Shown here one piece after another: positions 1 to 9,329 of a stretch of 64,000 nt of DNA (its first letter is position 1; every line of letters begins with the position of its first letter). Location of the stretch: assembly GCA_963205295.1 (NCBI GenBank), contig CAUJIY010000165.1:1-64000 (forward strand). The letters run 5' to 3'. Below the pieces are notes generated by a model. It did not search any database and had not been told where the DNA came from. It saw nothing but the letters and a program-made list of their open reading frames with translations. Position numbers and translations under genes: made by a program. This stretch comes from Pseudomonadota bacterium. Lineage in GTDB: Bacteria > Pseudomonadota > Gammaproteobacteria > Steroidobacterales > GCA-2729495.

Positions 1-237
1 CGTAACCAGCCGATTCACTTCCTTTCTCGTCAGCCCGGTCAGGATCGCGATGCGGCCCTGAGTCATGTTCTTGTCGGGCAGGCGGAAGTCGTCGGCTGCG
101 ACCTCCACGTATACGTCCTTGGCTACCTCGCTGAACTCACCGAACGAGACGCCATTTCTGATCAGGATCCGAATCAGAGGTCGCAGTAGCCGCTTGTAGG
201 CAGCCAGGATTGCGAGCTTCAGGTCGGGTTCTGGCAT
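1..237 (-). CDS. DUF6502-like conserved protein (N-terminal part, truncated by the window edge)
   Basis: Reverse strand translates MPEPDLKLAILAAYKRLLRPLIRILIRNGVSFGEFSEVAKDVYVEVAADDFRLPDKNMTQGRIAILTGLTRKEVNRLVT with no stop to the window edge; resembles the DUF6502 family, with an HTH-like segment. Confidence 0.75.
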   Translation of the reverse strand, partial: MPEPDLKLAILAAYKRLLRPLIRILIRNGVSFGEFSEVAKDVYVEVAADDFRLPDKNMTQGRIAILTGLTRKEVNRLVT

Positions 238-258
238 TAAACATAAATTCTTTGATTC

Positions 259-272
259 GGGAAAATATTCCC
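259..272. promoter_or_regulatory. Short inverted repeat GGGAA-AATA-TTCCC just upstream of the DUF6502 gene
   Basis: Perfect 5-bp arms with a 4-bp spacer, 22 bp upstream of the start codon at 237. Confidence 0.35.
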
Positions 273-345
273 AAATGCGGCCGCCGTCAAGAAGATTACA
301 TTCGTAGAAACCGGGACTTATAGGGCTCTGCTAAGTCTTGTTTCT

Positions 346-404
346 TAACAGAAATTCTAGATTACAGAAGATAACATTCTGTAAAAACAGGCAATTAAAC
401 AGAA
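346..404. promoter_or_regulatory. Cluster of ACAGAA motifs including an 8-bp inverted repeat TTACAGAA-N7-TTCTGTAA
   Basis: ACAGAA at 348-353, 364-369 and 399-404, and inverted (TTCTGT) at 377-382, in an AT-rich intergenic region between DUF6502 and pspC. Confidence 0.45.
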
Positions 405-502
405 GACGCTGAGACTTTACTCAAGCGATGACTGCCAGCGGAGGCTGGAACCGGGTAGTTTGCCCGCCGGGCGGCTAGCAGGCGGAGTCGGCGTCGGCGT
501 CT

Positions 503-712
503 CTAGCCGGCACCACTACCGGCCTTGGGCATTACGAACCACAGCACCAGGTAGGCGAGGATCCCTGGGAATGCTGCCGAGAGAATCGAGATGCCGATGT
601 AGAGCAGGCGTACCAGTGTCGGATCCCAGCCGAGCCACTCGGCGATCCCGCCACAAACACCCGCGATCATCCGGTCGTGCGAGCGTTTCAGGCGCGGCTT
701 GTCGCTGGTCAT
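503..712 (-). CDS. PspC domain protein
   Basis: MTSDKPRLKRSHDRMIAGVCGGIAEWLGWDPTLVRLLYIGISILSAAFPGILAYLVLWFVMPK is a canonical PspC domain; AAGGAG ribosome binding site upstream. Confidence 0.9.
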   Translation of the reverse strand: MTSDKPRLKRSHDRMIAGVCGGIAEWLGWDPTLVRLLYIGISILSAAFPGILAYLVLWFVMPKAGSGAG

Positions 713-732
713 GGCGATCTCCTTCGTGGCGA

Positions 733-2133
733 TCAGGCGGGTCCATCCAGGTAATCCTCGAGGCGGATGGACTCGAACCCGGGTGTGCAGGGGCGCGCGA
801 GGGCGTCGCGGTCGCGGATACGCATGGTCGCGTCGATACCGACGCGCAGTGAGCCCTCGCCAGGGCGCGAGACGCGATCGAGTTCCCAGCTCTCGACGCC
901 GGGGATCAGGACCATCTGCTCGGGCGTTGCCAGCCGGCTCCAGATAGCCCATTCCACATCCTCGATGCTGTCGACGTCGACATCTTCGTCGACAATGATC
1001 ACCCGGCGGGCGATGCGACTCACCGGGAAGATGTTGCCTGGCGTCGAGAATACCCGGCGGATAAGTTCGGCCGGTTGTCCGTCGGCCTGCTTGGCGATGG
1101 CAATGGCGACGTGCACCATCGGGCCAAGGCGCGGATCGGAGAAAATGTTGACGCGACGCACGCAGGGATCGATCTGCAGCAGACGGGCGGCGAGGTCACG
1201 CTTGATGCCGTAGGTCGCGATCTTGCCGAGGGTGTTGTGCTCCGGGTTGCGCCCGGCCAGGATCGAACAGAAGAGCGGCTCGCGGCGGTGGGTGATAGCT
1301 GTGACGCGGGTCACCGGAGCGCTCTCGGGGCCATACTGGCCGGCGTACTCACCGAGCACATTGGTGCAGCGTCGCGAGAGATCGACCGTACCTTCGACGA
1401 CGAACTCGGCATTGGCAGGCACCAGCAGGTCACTCGTCAAGGCGCGCGTCACCTCGATTGGCGCTCCCTTCAAACCGCCGGCAATGTCGATCTCGGAAAT
1501 CGTCGGCGGCAGCTTGGAGGCCGCGGCGAACAGCAGCGCGGGTTCCACGCCGATGGCCAGCGCGATGGGCATTTCGCCGCCGTGCGCTGCGGCGTGCCCG
1601 TAGATGCGGCGCAGGTCGGAAAGCGAACTCGCATTGATCGCGCAAGAGTCGCGGCCGAGGATCAACGTGCGGTAGAAGCCGACGTTGATCACGCCTGAAT
1701 GCGGATGACGCGCGAAACCGACGCCCGCCGTGATGAACGGCCCGCTGTCGCGCTCGAAGAACCACGGTACCGGCAGGTGGCGCAGATCGAGGCTGTCGCC
1801 AGTGTGGATGACTTCATGGCAGGCACCGGTAGCGACCTCCACCGGCGCGATTGGCTGCGCTTTGGCCTGCTCGAGCGCCGCCTCCATATCTTTGTGGGTG
1901 AACCCGTCCGGCCCGCGTCCGAGCGCCGCGCCGAAACGCTCGACGCGACTGAAGAGTCCGCCGACCAATGGATATCGTGCTCCCCGGACCTGCTCGAAGA
2001 CGAATGCCTTGCCGGCAGCTTCGAGGCGCGTCATCACCGCAGCGAGTTCGAACCGGCTGTCGACCGGGCGGCGGATGCGCACCAGCTCACCACGCTGTTC
2101 CAGCGAAGTTACAAATGAGCGCATGTCCTGCAT
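733..2133 (-). CDS. ubiD: UbiD family decarboxylase
   Basis: From MQDMRSFVTSLEQRGELVRIRRPVD; UbiD-like core (ITAGVGFARHPHSGVINVGFYR, EFVVEGTVDL, GEYAGQYGPESAPV, RVIIVDEDVDVDSIEDVEWAIWSR). Confidence 0.85.
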   Translation of the reverse strand: MQDMRSFVTSLEQRGELVRIRRPVDSRFELAAVMTRLEAAGKAFVFEQVRGARYPLVGGLFSRVERFGAALGRGPDGFTHKDMEAALEQAKAQPIAPVEVATGACHEVIHTGDSLDLRHLPVPWFFERDSGPFITAGVGFARHPHSGVINVGFYRTLILGRDSCAINASSLSDLRRIYGHAAAHGGEMPIALAIGVEPALLFAAASKLPPTISEIDIAGGLKGAPIEVTRALTSDLLVPANAEFVVEGTVDLSRRCTNVLGEYAGQYGPESAPVTRVTAITHRREPLFCSILAGRNPEHNTLGKIATYGIKRDLAARLLQIDPCVRRVNIFSDPRLGPMVHVAIAIAKQADGQPAELIRRVFSTPGNIFPVSRIARRVIIVDEDVDVDSIEDVEWAIWSRLATPEQMVLIPGVESWELDRVSRPGEGSLRVGIDATMRIRDRDALARPCTPGFESIRLEDYLDGPA

Positions 2134-2243
2134 CAGGGACTCCGGTCGGGTCGATAGGGGTGAGGGCTGTCCTGGGGCCAGCGGAATTCTACGGGGATTC
2201 CATCGGGTGCCTGCAACCTGTCGATCGCCGACCGCCGTGCGGC

Positions 2244-3044
2244 TCAGCTGCCGCGCTCGTCGAGCGGGGTGACGAAGGGTGCCATGGCCTGCAGGAACGC
2301 ATCGGTGGCATCGAGCAGGATTGCCTGCTGGTCCTCGTGCCGAACGGCGGCGGCGAAGGCACCGAAACTCCACCGATCGGCATCCGGGATCGATGCCTCG
2401 ACCGTCCGCACCGGCAGCTGCAATCGAGCGGCGGCGACCGCCTCGGGCAATGCATCCGGATCGCGCCCGCCGTAGGCGAGAAGCACGGGGATATCCTGCG
2501 CCGCCAGATCCGTATACCAGGCCGGCATGGCTGCCCAGAGCACCAGGCCTGCGGCATTCCCAGGGTGGCGCGCGACGAACTCAGCGGCCATCGTGCCACC
2601 GAGGCCGTGTCCGCCGACGACCCAGTGGCGGATCTCGCGAAACCGCGGCATGACGCGCGCTGCGCAGTCGGCGGCGAACAGCGCGAGATTGAGCGGCATC
2701 GGGCACAGGACGACCAGGTGGCCGCGTGCCGCGAGGGCATGCAGGAGCGGAGCATAGGCCACGGGTGCGGCCCGGGCCGCAGGATAGAAGACGAGCCCGG
2801 TCACCGGATCGCCGTCGCGTGGCCGGAAGACGAGCCAGTCCGTGATCGAGACGATCACTGCCTCGTCCGAGTCGAGCGCAATCCGTGCCGAATTCGCCAC
2901 CGGTACGGTCTGGCGCGCCCAGGCGAGCACCGCGATTGCGCCGACCATGGTGACGGCGAAGACCCCGAGCAGGACGCGTCCGAGCCGCCGCCCGCTGGCA
3001 TTCAGCCAGGCGCCCGGAGAGAACCGCGGGCGGTACCTGCTCAT
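2244..3044 (-). CDS. Alpha/beta hydrolase with N-terminal membrane anchor
   Basis: MSRYRPRF... TM segment; GGHGLGGTMAAEF nucleophile elbow-like motif; ends next to the ubiD start. An upstream in-frame start at 3101 is possible. Confidence 0.7.
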   Translation of the reverse strand: MSRYRPRFSPGAWLNASGRRLGRVLLGVFAVTMVGAIAVLAWARQTVPVANSARIALDSDEAVIVSITDWLVFRPRDGDPVTGLVFYPAARAAPVAYAPLLHALAARGHLVVLCPMPLNLALFAADCAARVMPRFREIRHWVVGGHGLGGTMAAEFVARHPGNAAGLVLWAAMPAWYTDLAAQDIPVLLAYGGRDPDALPEAVAAARLQLPVRTVEASIPDADRWSFGAFAAAVRHEDQQAILLDATDAFLQAMAPFVTPLDERGS

Positions 3045-3193
3045 GACGGTCACGGCGATGATTTCATTTCTGCCGCCTGGCATCCACGTCCTGCCGTGCA
3101 TGATAGCCCCGGCCAGCCCGCGCGTTCACGGCTCGCCCGGCATGCCCGAAATCATGCTCCGTTCCGACGCACTGCCGGCGGTAAGATGGTGGC

Positions 3194-4750
3194 ATGAGCA
3201 AGGACCGGTCAGTCGCGGCACGCGGCGTGCGGAGCTTCTTCGCCTACCAGGCGCCGACCGGCAATCACGTCGCGGTGTGTCGCGGACTGTCCTGCGAGTT
3301 GAACGGCGCGCCCGAGCTTGCCGCCAGGCTCGCAGCGCAGGGAACGACCTCACCGGTCTTCTGCCTCGGCATGTGCGACCGTTCCCCCGCAATCCTCACC
3401 GCCGGCGAGCAGGTCCTGACCGGGGCTGACGCGCTGCAATGGACGTGTGCGGGAGGCCCGCGCCTGCCGGCAGCGCCGCTGGACGTTCGCCACATATCGT
3501 CGCGGGCCATCATCACGGAACGCATCGGCCGCGGTTCACATGCGGTGCTCGATCGCGCCCGCGCCGCCGGAGTCTACGACGCGCTTGCGGCCGTGGTGGC
3601 CGGCCGGCCGGGCGACGTGCTCGCGCAGATCGAGGCCAGCGGGGAGCAGGGCCGTGGCGGTGCCGGCTATCCGACCGGCGCGAAGTGGCGCGCCTGCGCC
3701 AGCGCCCCGGGCGCGCGCCGGTTCGTGGTCGCCAACGGCGACGAAGGCGATCCCGGATCGTTCATCGACCGGGTGCTGCTCGAAGACGACCCACACGCGG
3801 TGCTCGAGGGGCTGCTCCTCTGTGCATTTGCGGTCGGCGCGAACGAGGCGATCGTCTATGTCCGGGCAGAGTATCCGCGGGCCCGGGAACGCATGCGCCA
3901 GGCCATCACGGAGGCGCGTGCAGCGGGGCTCCTGGGTGCAGCGGTGCTCGGTGGGAGCTTTGCCTGCGACGTACGCCTTGTCACCGGCCATGGCAGCTAT
4001 GTCTGCGGCGAGGAGACCGCCCTGCTGAATGCGATCGAGGGCAAGCGTGGTGAGGCACGTGTGCGGCCGCCTTACCCGGCCGTCGCCGGGCTCCACGGCT
4101 GTCCGACCGTGGTCAACAACATCGAAACGCTCGTCAACGTGCCGTGGATCGTCCGCGAGGGTGCCGCAGCCTTCCGCAAGCTCGGGACGCGGGCTTCACC
4201 GGGCACCAAAGCCTTCTGTTTCAACCGCGGCTTCGCCCGATCCGGCATCGTCGAAGCGGAGTTCGGCGTGACCCTCGCCGAACTCGTCCACGGGCAGGCG
4301 GGTGGCTCGCGCGATGGGCGACCGCTGCAGGCAATCGTGCTCGGCGGCCCGATGGGCAGCGTGCTGCGACCGGATGTGCTCGACGTCGCCGTCGATTTCC
4401 CGGCGCTGGCGGCACGCGGTATCCGGCTGGGCCATGGTGGCCTGGTGGCCATTCAGTCGGGAACGGACCTGAATGCGGTGCTGCGCAGCTGGGCCTGGTT
4501 CATGGTCGCCGAGTCCTGCGGCCGCTGCGCACCCTGCGCCCTCGGCTCGCATCGCCTGGCCGAACTCGTCGGTCGCCTGCGCGGTGGTCGGGAAGACAGC
4601 GAGCGGGCTGGTGCCGAACTCGCACCGCTGCTCGACATGATCGAAGCCGGCAGCCTCTGCGGGTTTGGCCAGGGCATCCCCGGCCCGATTCGCGAGCTGC
4701 TCGAACTCCGGCGACAGGCGGCAGCGGCTGGACCTGACGGTCATGACTGA
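3194..4750 (+). CDS. fdsB: NuoF-like beta subunit of NAD-dependent formate dehydrogenase, with N-terminal thioredoxin-like [2Fe-2S] domain
   Basis: N-terminal CX4C/CX3C pattern (CRGLSC, CLGMC), then GRGGAGYPTGAKW, NGDEGDPGSFIDR and ESCGRCAPC motifs. Confidence 0.85.
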   Translation: MSKDRSVAARGVRSFFAYQAPTGNHVAVCRGLSCELNGAPELAARLAAQGTTSPVFCLGMCDRSPAILTAGEQVLTGADALQWTCAGGPRLPAAPLDVRHISSRAIITERIGRGSHAVLDRARAAGVYDALAAVVAGRPGDVLAQIEASGEQGRGGAGYPTGAKWRACASAPGARRFVVANGDEGDPGSFIDRVLLEDDPHAVLEGLLLCAFAVGANEAIVYVRAEYPRARERMRQAITEARAAGLLGAAVLGGSFACDVRLVTGHGSYVCGEETALLNAIEGKRGEARVRPPYPAVAGLHGCPTVVNNIETLVNVPWIVREGAAAFRKLGTRASPGTKAFCFNRGFARSGIVEAEFGVTLAELVHGQAGGSRDGRPLQAIVLGGPMGSVLRPDVLDVAVDFPALAARGIRLGHGGLVAIQSGTDLNAVLRSWAWFMVAESCGRCAPCALGSHRLAELVGRLRGGREDSERAGAELAPLLDMIEAGSLCGFGQGIPGPIRELLELRRQAAAAGPDGHD

Positions 4751-7442
4751 ACTCCGGCTGGTCATCGACGATGTCGCGGTGTCGGTTGCGCCCGGCACGA
4801 CACTGCTCGACGCGGCACGGCAGGCAGGCCGTGGTCCGGCTATTCCAACGCTCTGCCACCGGGGCGGATCGGCGCCGCAGGGAGGCTGCCGACTCTGCCA
4901 GGTCGAGGTGGAAGGAGCCGCGCGACCGCTGGCTGCCTGCACCGCACCCGCCGCCGACGGCATGCGGGTGCACACGGCCACGACACGGCTCGAGGACTCA
5001 CGGCGACAGATCCTTGAACTCATGGTCAACCAGTATCCGCATGCCGGTGGCGCGCCAGGTCACCCCGGGCGCAACGCCGGAGAGTTCGCGGCCTTGCTGG
5101 AACGCTACGGCGTAGTGCCGGACCGTGGCGCTGGCGAACAGCCCTTTCCCGTGCAACCACATCCGTACCTGCGCTTCGACCCGGGCGCGTGCATCGTCTG
5201 TCGCCGCTGCCTTCTCGCCTGCGAGGATCTGCAGGGGCAGTTCGTGTTTGCCGTCGGCGAGCGTGGCGGTGCAACGCGGTTGCTGTTCGGCACGCAGGAG
5301 ACCTTCGCCGACTCGCCCTGCGTGAGCTGCGGGGCCTGCGTCGATGAATGCCCCACCGGAGCCCTGCACGACGTCGATCGCCGGCCGGGCGCCGTCAGAT
5401 CGACCGGGGCGCCGGTGCGCACGGTGTGTGGCTACTGCGGCGTTGGCTGCAATGTCGACGTGGAGAGTCACGATGGCGGGATCGTCCGCATTGAGGGCAC
5501 GGCGGCTGCCGTGGTCAATCGCGGACACCTGTGCGCGAAGGGTCGCTACGCCCACGCGTGGCAACGCTCCGCCGACCGGCTCACGCAACCCCTCCTGCGC
5601 CGGAACGGGCAGCTGCAACCCGTGAGTTGGGGGGAGGCGATGGACTGGGTGGTGACGCAGATCGACGCCATCCGCGACCGGCACGGTCCCGATGCCCTCG
5701 GCGTGGTCACATCCTCGCGCTCGACCAACGAGGCTGCGTACCTGCTGCAGAAGGTGTTCAGGGCCATCATCGGCACGAACAACGTCGATTGCTGTGCACG
5801 CGTCTGCCACTCCTCGACGGCGCTGGCCCTGGGGCTTGCGACCGGAACCGGCGCTGCTTCGGCGTCCTACGCCGACATCGAGCAGGCACGCACGATCGTG
5901 CTGGCCGGCGCCAATCCCACCGAGGCACACCCGGTCATCGGTGCGCGCATCAAGCAGGCCGCCCGCCGCGGTGCCAGGCTGGTCGTGGTCGATCCGCGCG
6001 ATATCGAGCTCTGTCGCTGGGCGACGCTGCACCTGCAGCTGCGCCCCGGTACCAACGTGGCCCTGTTCAATGCGCTCGCCCGCGAACTGATCGGACAGGG
6101 GCTGGTGGATGAGGATTACGTGGCAGGCCGCACCGAGGGGTTCGCAGCCCTGCAGGAACACCTGCGGGACCGTTCACTCGAGGAGCTGGTGCGGCCGACC
6201 GGGCTCGCCCCGGAGATCGTCCGCGAGGCAGCGCGTGTCATCGGCAGGGACGGGCCGGTGCTGTTCGTGAGCGGACTCGGGTTGTCGGAACTCACCCAGG
6301 GGACCGACAGCGTGCGGGCGCTGGCAAACCTCGCCCTGCTGACCGGCAGTATCGGCCGCGCCGGGGCGGGCGTTCTGCCACTGCGCGGGCAGAACAACGT
6401 CCAGGGCAACGCCGACATGGGCTGTGCGCCGAATTACGTCGCCGGTTACCAGCCGGTCGCCGACCCGGCCGTTCGCGAGCGGCTGGAGCGCGTCTGGGGA
6501 CGCCCGCCACCGGCGGCACCGGGCTGGACGATCCCGCAGATGCTGGCTGCGGCGCGCGACGGACACCTGAAGGCGCTCTGGATCCAGGGCGAGGACATCG
6601 TGCAGAGCGATCCCGACGAGGCGGGCGTCATTCGTGCTCTGGCAAATCTCGACCTGGTCGTGGTGCAGGAATTGTTCCTGTCGGAAACCAGCCGCTACGC
6701 CCATCTGGTGCTGCCGGCAGCCGGCGTGTTCGAGCACGACGGCACGTTCACGAACGGCGAGCGGCGGATCCAGCGCGTGCGCACCGTCGTGCCGCCGCCC
6801 GGCGAAGCGCGCGCGGACTGGCAGGTCGCCGCCGATCTGGGTCGCCGGCTCGGTGCGGACTGGCGCTACCAGGATCCGGCCGCTGTCATGGAGGAGATCG
6901 CCACCGTCGCTCCGGCCATGTTCGGCGGCGTGCGCTACGACCGGCTGGACGACGACGGCCTGCAGTGGCCGTGCCCGGACCTGCACCACCCCGGCACGGC
7001 GCGCGTCCATGAGCACGGCTTCCTGCGCGGTCGCGGGCTGTTCGCCGCGATCGATTTCGTGCCGACGCCGGAGACCACCACCACGCGCTGGCCATACCTG
7101 CTCATCACCGGGCGCGTGCTGCAGCACTACAACGTCGGCACCATGACCCGGCGCACAGGCAACCTCGCCTTCGCCGCACAGGACTGGCTGGTCATGAACC
7201 CGGCCGACGCAGCCCGGGAGGGCGTCGCAGACGGGGAGCGCATCGTCGTCGAGAGCCGTACCGGCCGGATCGAGGCGCCACTGCGACTCGGCACCGACGT
7301 CCCGTCCGGTACGCTGTTCCTCTCGTTTCATTTTCCGGAAACGCACGCCAACGCGCTGGTCGGTGGCAACCGCGATCCCCTGTCGCACTGCCCGGAGTAC
7401 AAGGTCACGGCGGTCGGTGTCAGCCGCGCACCGTCACCCTGA
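4743..7442 (+). CDS. fdsA: Formate dehydrogenase alpha subunit (molybdopterin oxidoreductase, Cys form)
   Basis: MTELRLVIDDVAVSVAPGTTLLDAARQAG ferredoxin-like N terminus, CIVCRRCLLACED and CVSCGACVDECPTGA clusters, CGYCGVGCNVDV, NNVDCCARVCHSSTALAL active-site segment, RGQNNVQGNADMG. Confidence 0.9.
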   Translation: MTELRLVIDDVAVSVAPGTTLLDAARQAGRGPAIPTLCHRGGSAPQGGCRLCQVEVEGAARPLAACTAPAADGMRVHTATTRLEDSRRQILELMVNQYPHAGGAPGHPGRNAGEFAALLERYGVVPDRGAGEQPFPVQPHPYLRFDPGACIVCRRCLLACEDLQGQFVFAVGERGGATRLLFGTQETFADSPCVSCGACVDECPTGALHDVDRRPGAVRSTGAPVRTVCGYCGVGCNVDVESHDGGIVRIEGTAAAVVNRGHLCAKGRYAHAWQRSADRLTQPLLRRNGQLQPVSWGEAMDWVVTQIDAIRDRHGPDALGVVTSSRSTNEAAYLLQKVFRAIIGTNNVDCCARVCHSSTALALGLATGTGAASASYADIEQARTIVLAGANPTEAHPVIGARIKQAARRGARLVVVDPRDIELCRWATLHLQLRPGTNVALFNALARELIGQGLVDEDYVAGRTEGFAALQEHLRDRSLEELVRPTGLAPEIVREAARVIGRDGPVLFVSGLGLSELTQGTDSVRALANLALLTGSIGRAGAGVLPLRGQNNVQGNADMGCAPNYVAGYQPVADPAVRERLERVWGRPPPAAPGWTIPQMLAAARDGHLKALWIQGEDIVQSDPDEAGVIRALANLDLVVVQELFLSETSRYAHLVLPAAGVFEHDGTFTNGERRIQRVRTVVPPPGEARADWQVAADLGRRLGADWRYQDPAAVMEEIATVAPAMFGGVRYDRLDDDGLQWPCPDLHHPGTARVHEHGFLRGRGLFAAIDFVPTPETTTTRWPYLLITGRVLQHYNVGTMTRRTGNLAFAAQDWLVMNPADAAREGVADGERIVVESRTGRIEAPLRLGTDVPSGTLFLSFHFPETHANALVGGNRDPLSHCPEYKVTAVGVSRAPSP

Positions 7443-7444
7443 CG

Positions 7445-9238
7445 ATGGAACACTGGCCCGCGATCTCGCGCCTCGTCTGGCAGTCCCGCTATCGACACGA
7501 CGGCGAACCGGACATCGAAGCCACCTGGTCGCGTGTCGCCACGGCGGTCGCCGCGGCTGAGGTGACGGACCAGGCGGGGTGGGCGGCCCGTTTCCGCGCC
7601 CTGCTGCAGGACTTCGTATTCCTGCCGGGTGGCCGGATCATGGCCGGTGCCGGTACCGGCCGGCGCGTCACGCTGTGCAACTGCTTCGTGATGGGGATCA
7701 TCGAGGACCGCCTGCCCGCCATCTTCGACAGCCTCACCCAGGGCGCGCTGACGATGCAGCAGGGCGGCGGGGTTGGCTACGACTTTTCGACGCTGCGGCC
7801 GCAGGGCAGCGTGGCCCGCGCGAGCGGTTCGATCGCCTCCGGACCCGTTTCCTTCATGCGAATCTGGGATGCGACCTGCGCGACCATGCTGTCCACCGGC
7901 GCGCGCCGCGGCGCCATGATGGGGACCCTGCGCTGCGATCACCCGGACATCGAGACGTTCATCGATGCCAAGCGCGACCCAGCGGCGTTGCGCCATTTCA
8001 ATCTCTCGGTGCAGGTGAGCGATGAATTCGTCCAGGCCGTGCGCCAGCGTGCCGAGTGGCCACTCGTATTTCCGGTCGGGCCGGGTGAGGCGCAGATCGC
8101 GGCCACTGTACGCCGCTGGACGGGCACGGCCGGACCGGTGCCCTGTCGTGTGTATCGGGTGGTGCCGGCGGCGGCCTTGTGGCAGCGGCTGGTGGCTGCA
8201 GCCTACGACACCGCGGAGCCGGGTGTCCTGTTCGTCGATGCCATCAATCGCGACAACAACCTGCACTGGCGTGAGCACCTGACGGCGACGAATCCCTGCG
8301 GTGAGATTCCGCTGCCGCCGTTCGGGGCCTGCACGCTTGGCTCGCTGAACGTGACGGCATTCGTCCTCGAGCCGTTCACGCCCGGCGCACACCTCGATTT
8401 GGAGCGGCTGCGTCTCACCACTCGACTGGCAGTGAGGTTTCTCGACAATATTATTGATATAACAGGGTTTCCACTGCCAGAACAGGGCGTGTTGGCACGC
8501 GCGACGCGCCGCGTCGGGCTCGGCATCACCGGCCTCGCCGATGCCCTGGCGATGCTCGGCCAGCGCTACGACAGCTGGACCGCCCGTGGGGTCGCCGAGG
8601 AGATCATGCGTACCGTGTGCCTGGCTGCCTACGGCGCTTCGGTCGACCTGGCCCGCGAGCGCGGCAGTTTCCCGGCCCTCGATCGTGAGGCCTATCTCGC
8701 CAGCGGCTTCGTGCAGCGGTTGCCGGCGGAACTGCGCCGCGCGATCGGGGAACACGGCACCCGCAACAGCCACCTGCTGGCCATAGCGCCGACGGGGACG
8801 ATCAGCCTGCTGGCCGGCAACCTGTCGAGTGGCATCGAACCGGTCTTTGCCCTGGAGGCACAGCGGCGCATCCTCGGTGCGGACGGGGTCTTCGAGACGC
8901 ACCACGCCAGCGATTTCGCCTGGGCCACATGGCAGCGGTGCTTTCCGGCGCAAGCCGCGCCGCAGGTCCTGCTCGAGGCTGCCCGGGTCGAGCCCGCAGC
9001 CCACCTGGCCATGCAGGCAGCCCTGCAGCCCTGGGTCGACAATGCCATCTCCAAGACGATCAACGTCGATCCGGACATCGGCCGCGACAGTTTCGGCGAG
9101 ATCTACCTGGCCGCACACGACTTGGGACTGAAGGGGTGCACGGTGTTCCGGCCGAACCCCATCCGGGGGCAGGTCCTCTCGGCCGACGAGGCGACGGTAA
9201 GCGGGCCTTGTTGCGGCATCGGGCGTGAGCCCGACTGA
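7445..9238 (+). CDS. nrdJ: Adenosylcobalamin-dependent (class II) ribonucleotide reductase
   Basis: FLPGGRIMAGAGTGRRVTLCNCFVM, GGVGYDFSTLRP, NPCGEIPLPPFGACTLGSLN, APTGTISLLAGNLSSGIEP, GCTVFRPNPIRGQVLS, C-terminal CC. Confidence 0.9.
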   Translation: MEHWPAISRLVWQSRYRHDGEPDIEATWSRVATAVAAAEVTDQAGWAARFRALLQDFVFLPGGRIMAGAGTGRRVTLCNCFVMGIIEDRLPAIFDSLTQGALTMQQGGGVGYDFSTLRPQGSVARASGSIASGPVSFMRIWDATCATMLSTGARRGAMMGTLRCDHPDIETFIDAKRDPAALRHFNLSVQVSDEFVQAVRQRAEWPLVFPVGPGEAQIAATVRRWTGTAGPVPCRVYRVVPAAALWQRLVAAAYDTAEPGVLFVDAINRDNNLHWREHLTATNPCGEIPLPPFGACTLGSLNVTAFVLEPFTPGAHLDLERLRLTTRLAVRFLDNIIDITGFPLPEQGVLARATRRVGLGITGLADALAMLGQRYDSWTARGVAEEIMRTVCLAAYGASVDLARERGSFPALDREAYLASGFVQRLPAELRRAIGEHGTRNSHLLAIAPTGTISLLAGNLSSGIEPVFALEAQRRILGADGVFETHHASDFAWATWQRCFPAQAAPQVLLEAARVEPAAHLAMQAALQPWVDNAISKTINVDPDIGRDSFGEIYLAAHDLGLKGCTVFRPNPIRGQVLSADEATVSGPCCGIGREPD

Positions 9239-9329
9239 CGAAGTGCCGGATGGCCGATGGCAGCCCGTTCGCCGTCCGGTCCGTGAGGCGTCTACAATCG
9301 GGGTTCATCCGACCCGCCGGGAATCGACC

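Noticed and set aside
1968-3197. 409-aa plus-strand ORF across the ubiD/hydrolase region
   Set aside because: Antisense to the alpha/beta hydrolase, no coherent domain.
5770-5830. Possible selenocysteine site in the formate dehydrogenase
   Set aside because: Active-site codons read Cys (NNVDCCARVC) with no in-frame TGA.
8445-8470. Possible intein or homing endonuclease insertion in nrdJ
   Set aside because: Reading frame continues through conserved RNR motifs without an inserted domain; only the codon bias is odd.
7328-9118. 596-aa minus-strand ORF antisense to nrdJ
   Set aside because: Shadow ORF typical of GC-rich DNA; no recognisable domain, while the sense frame is a clear class II RNR.
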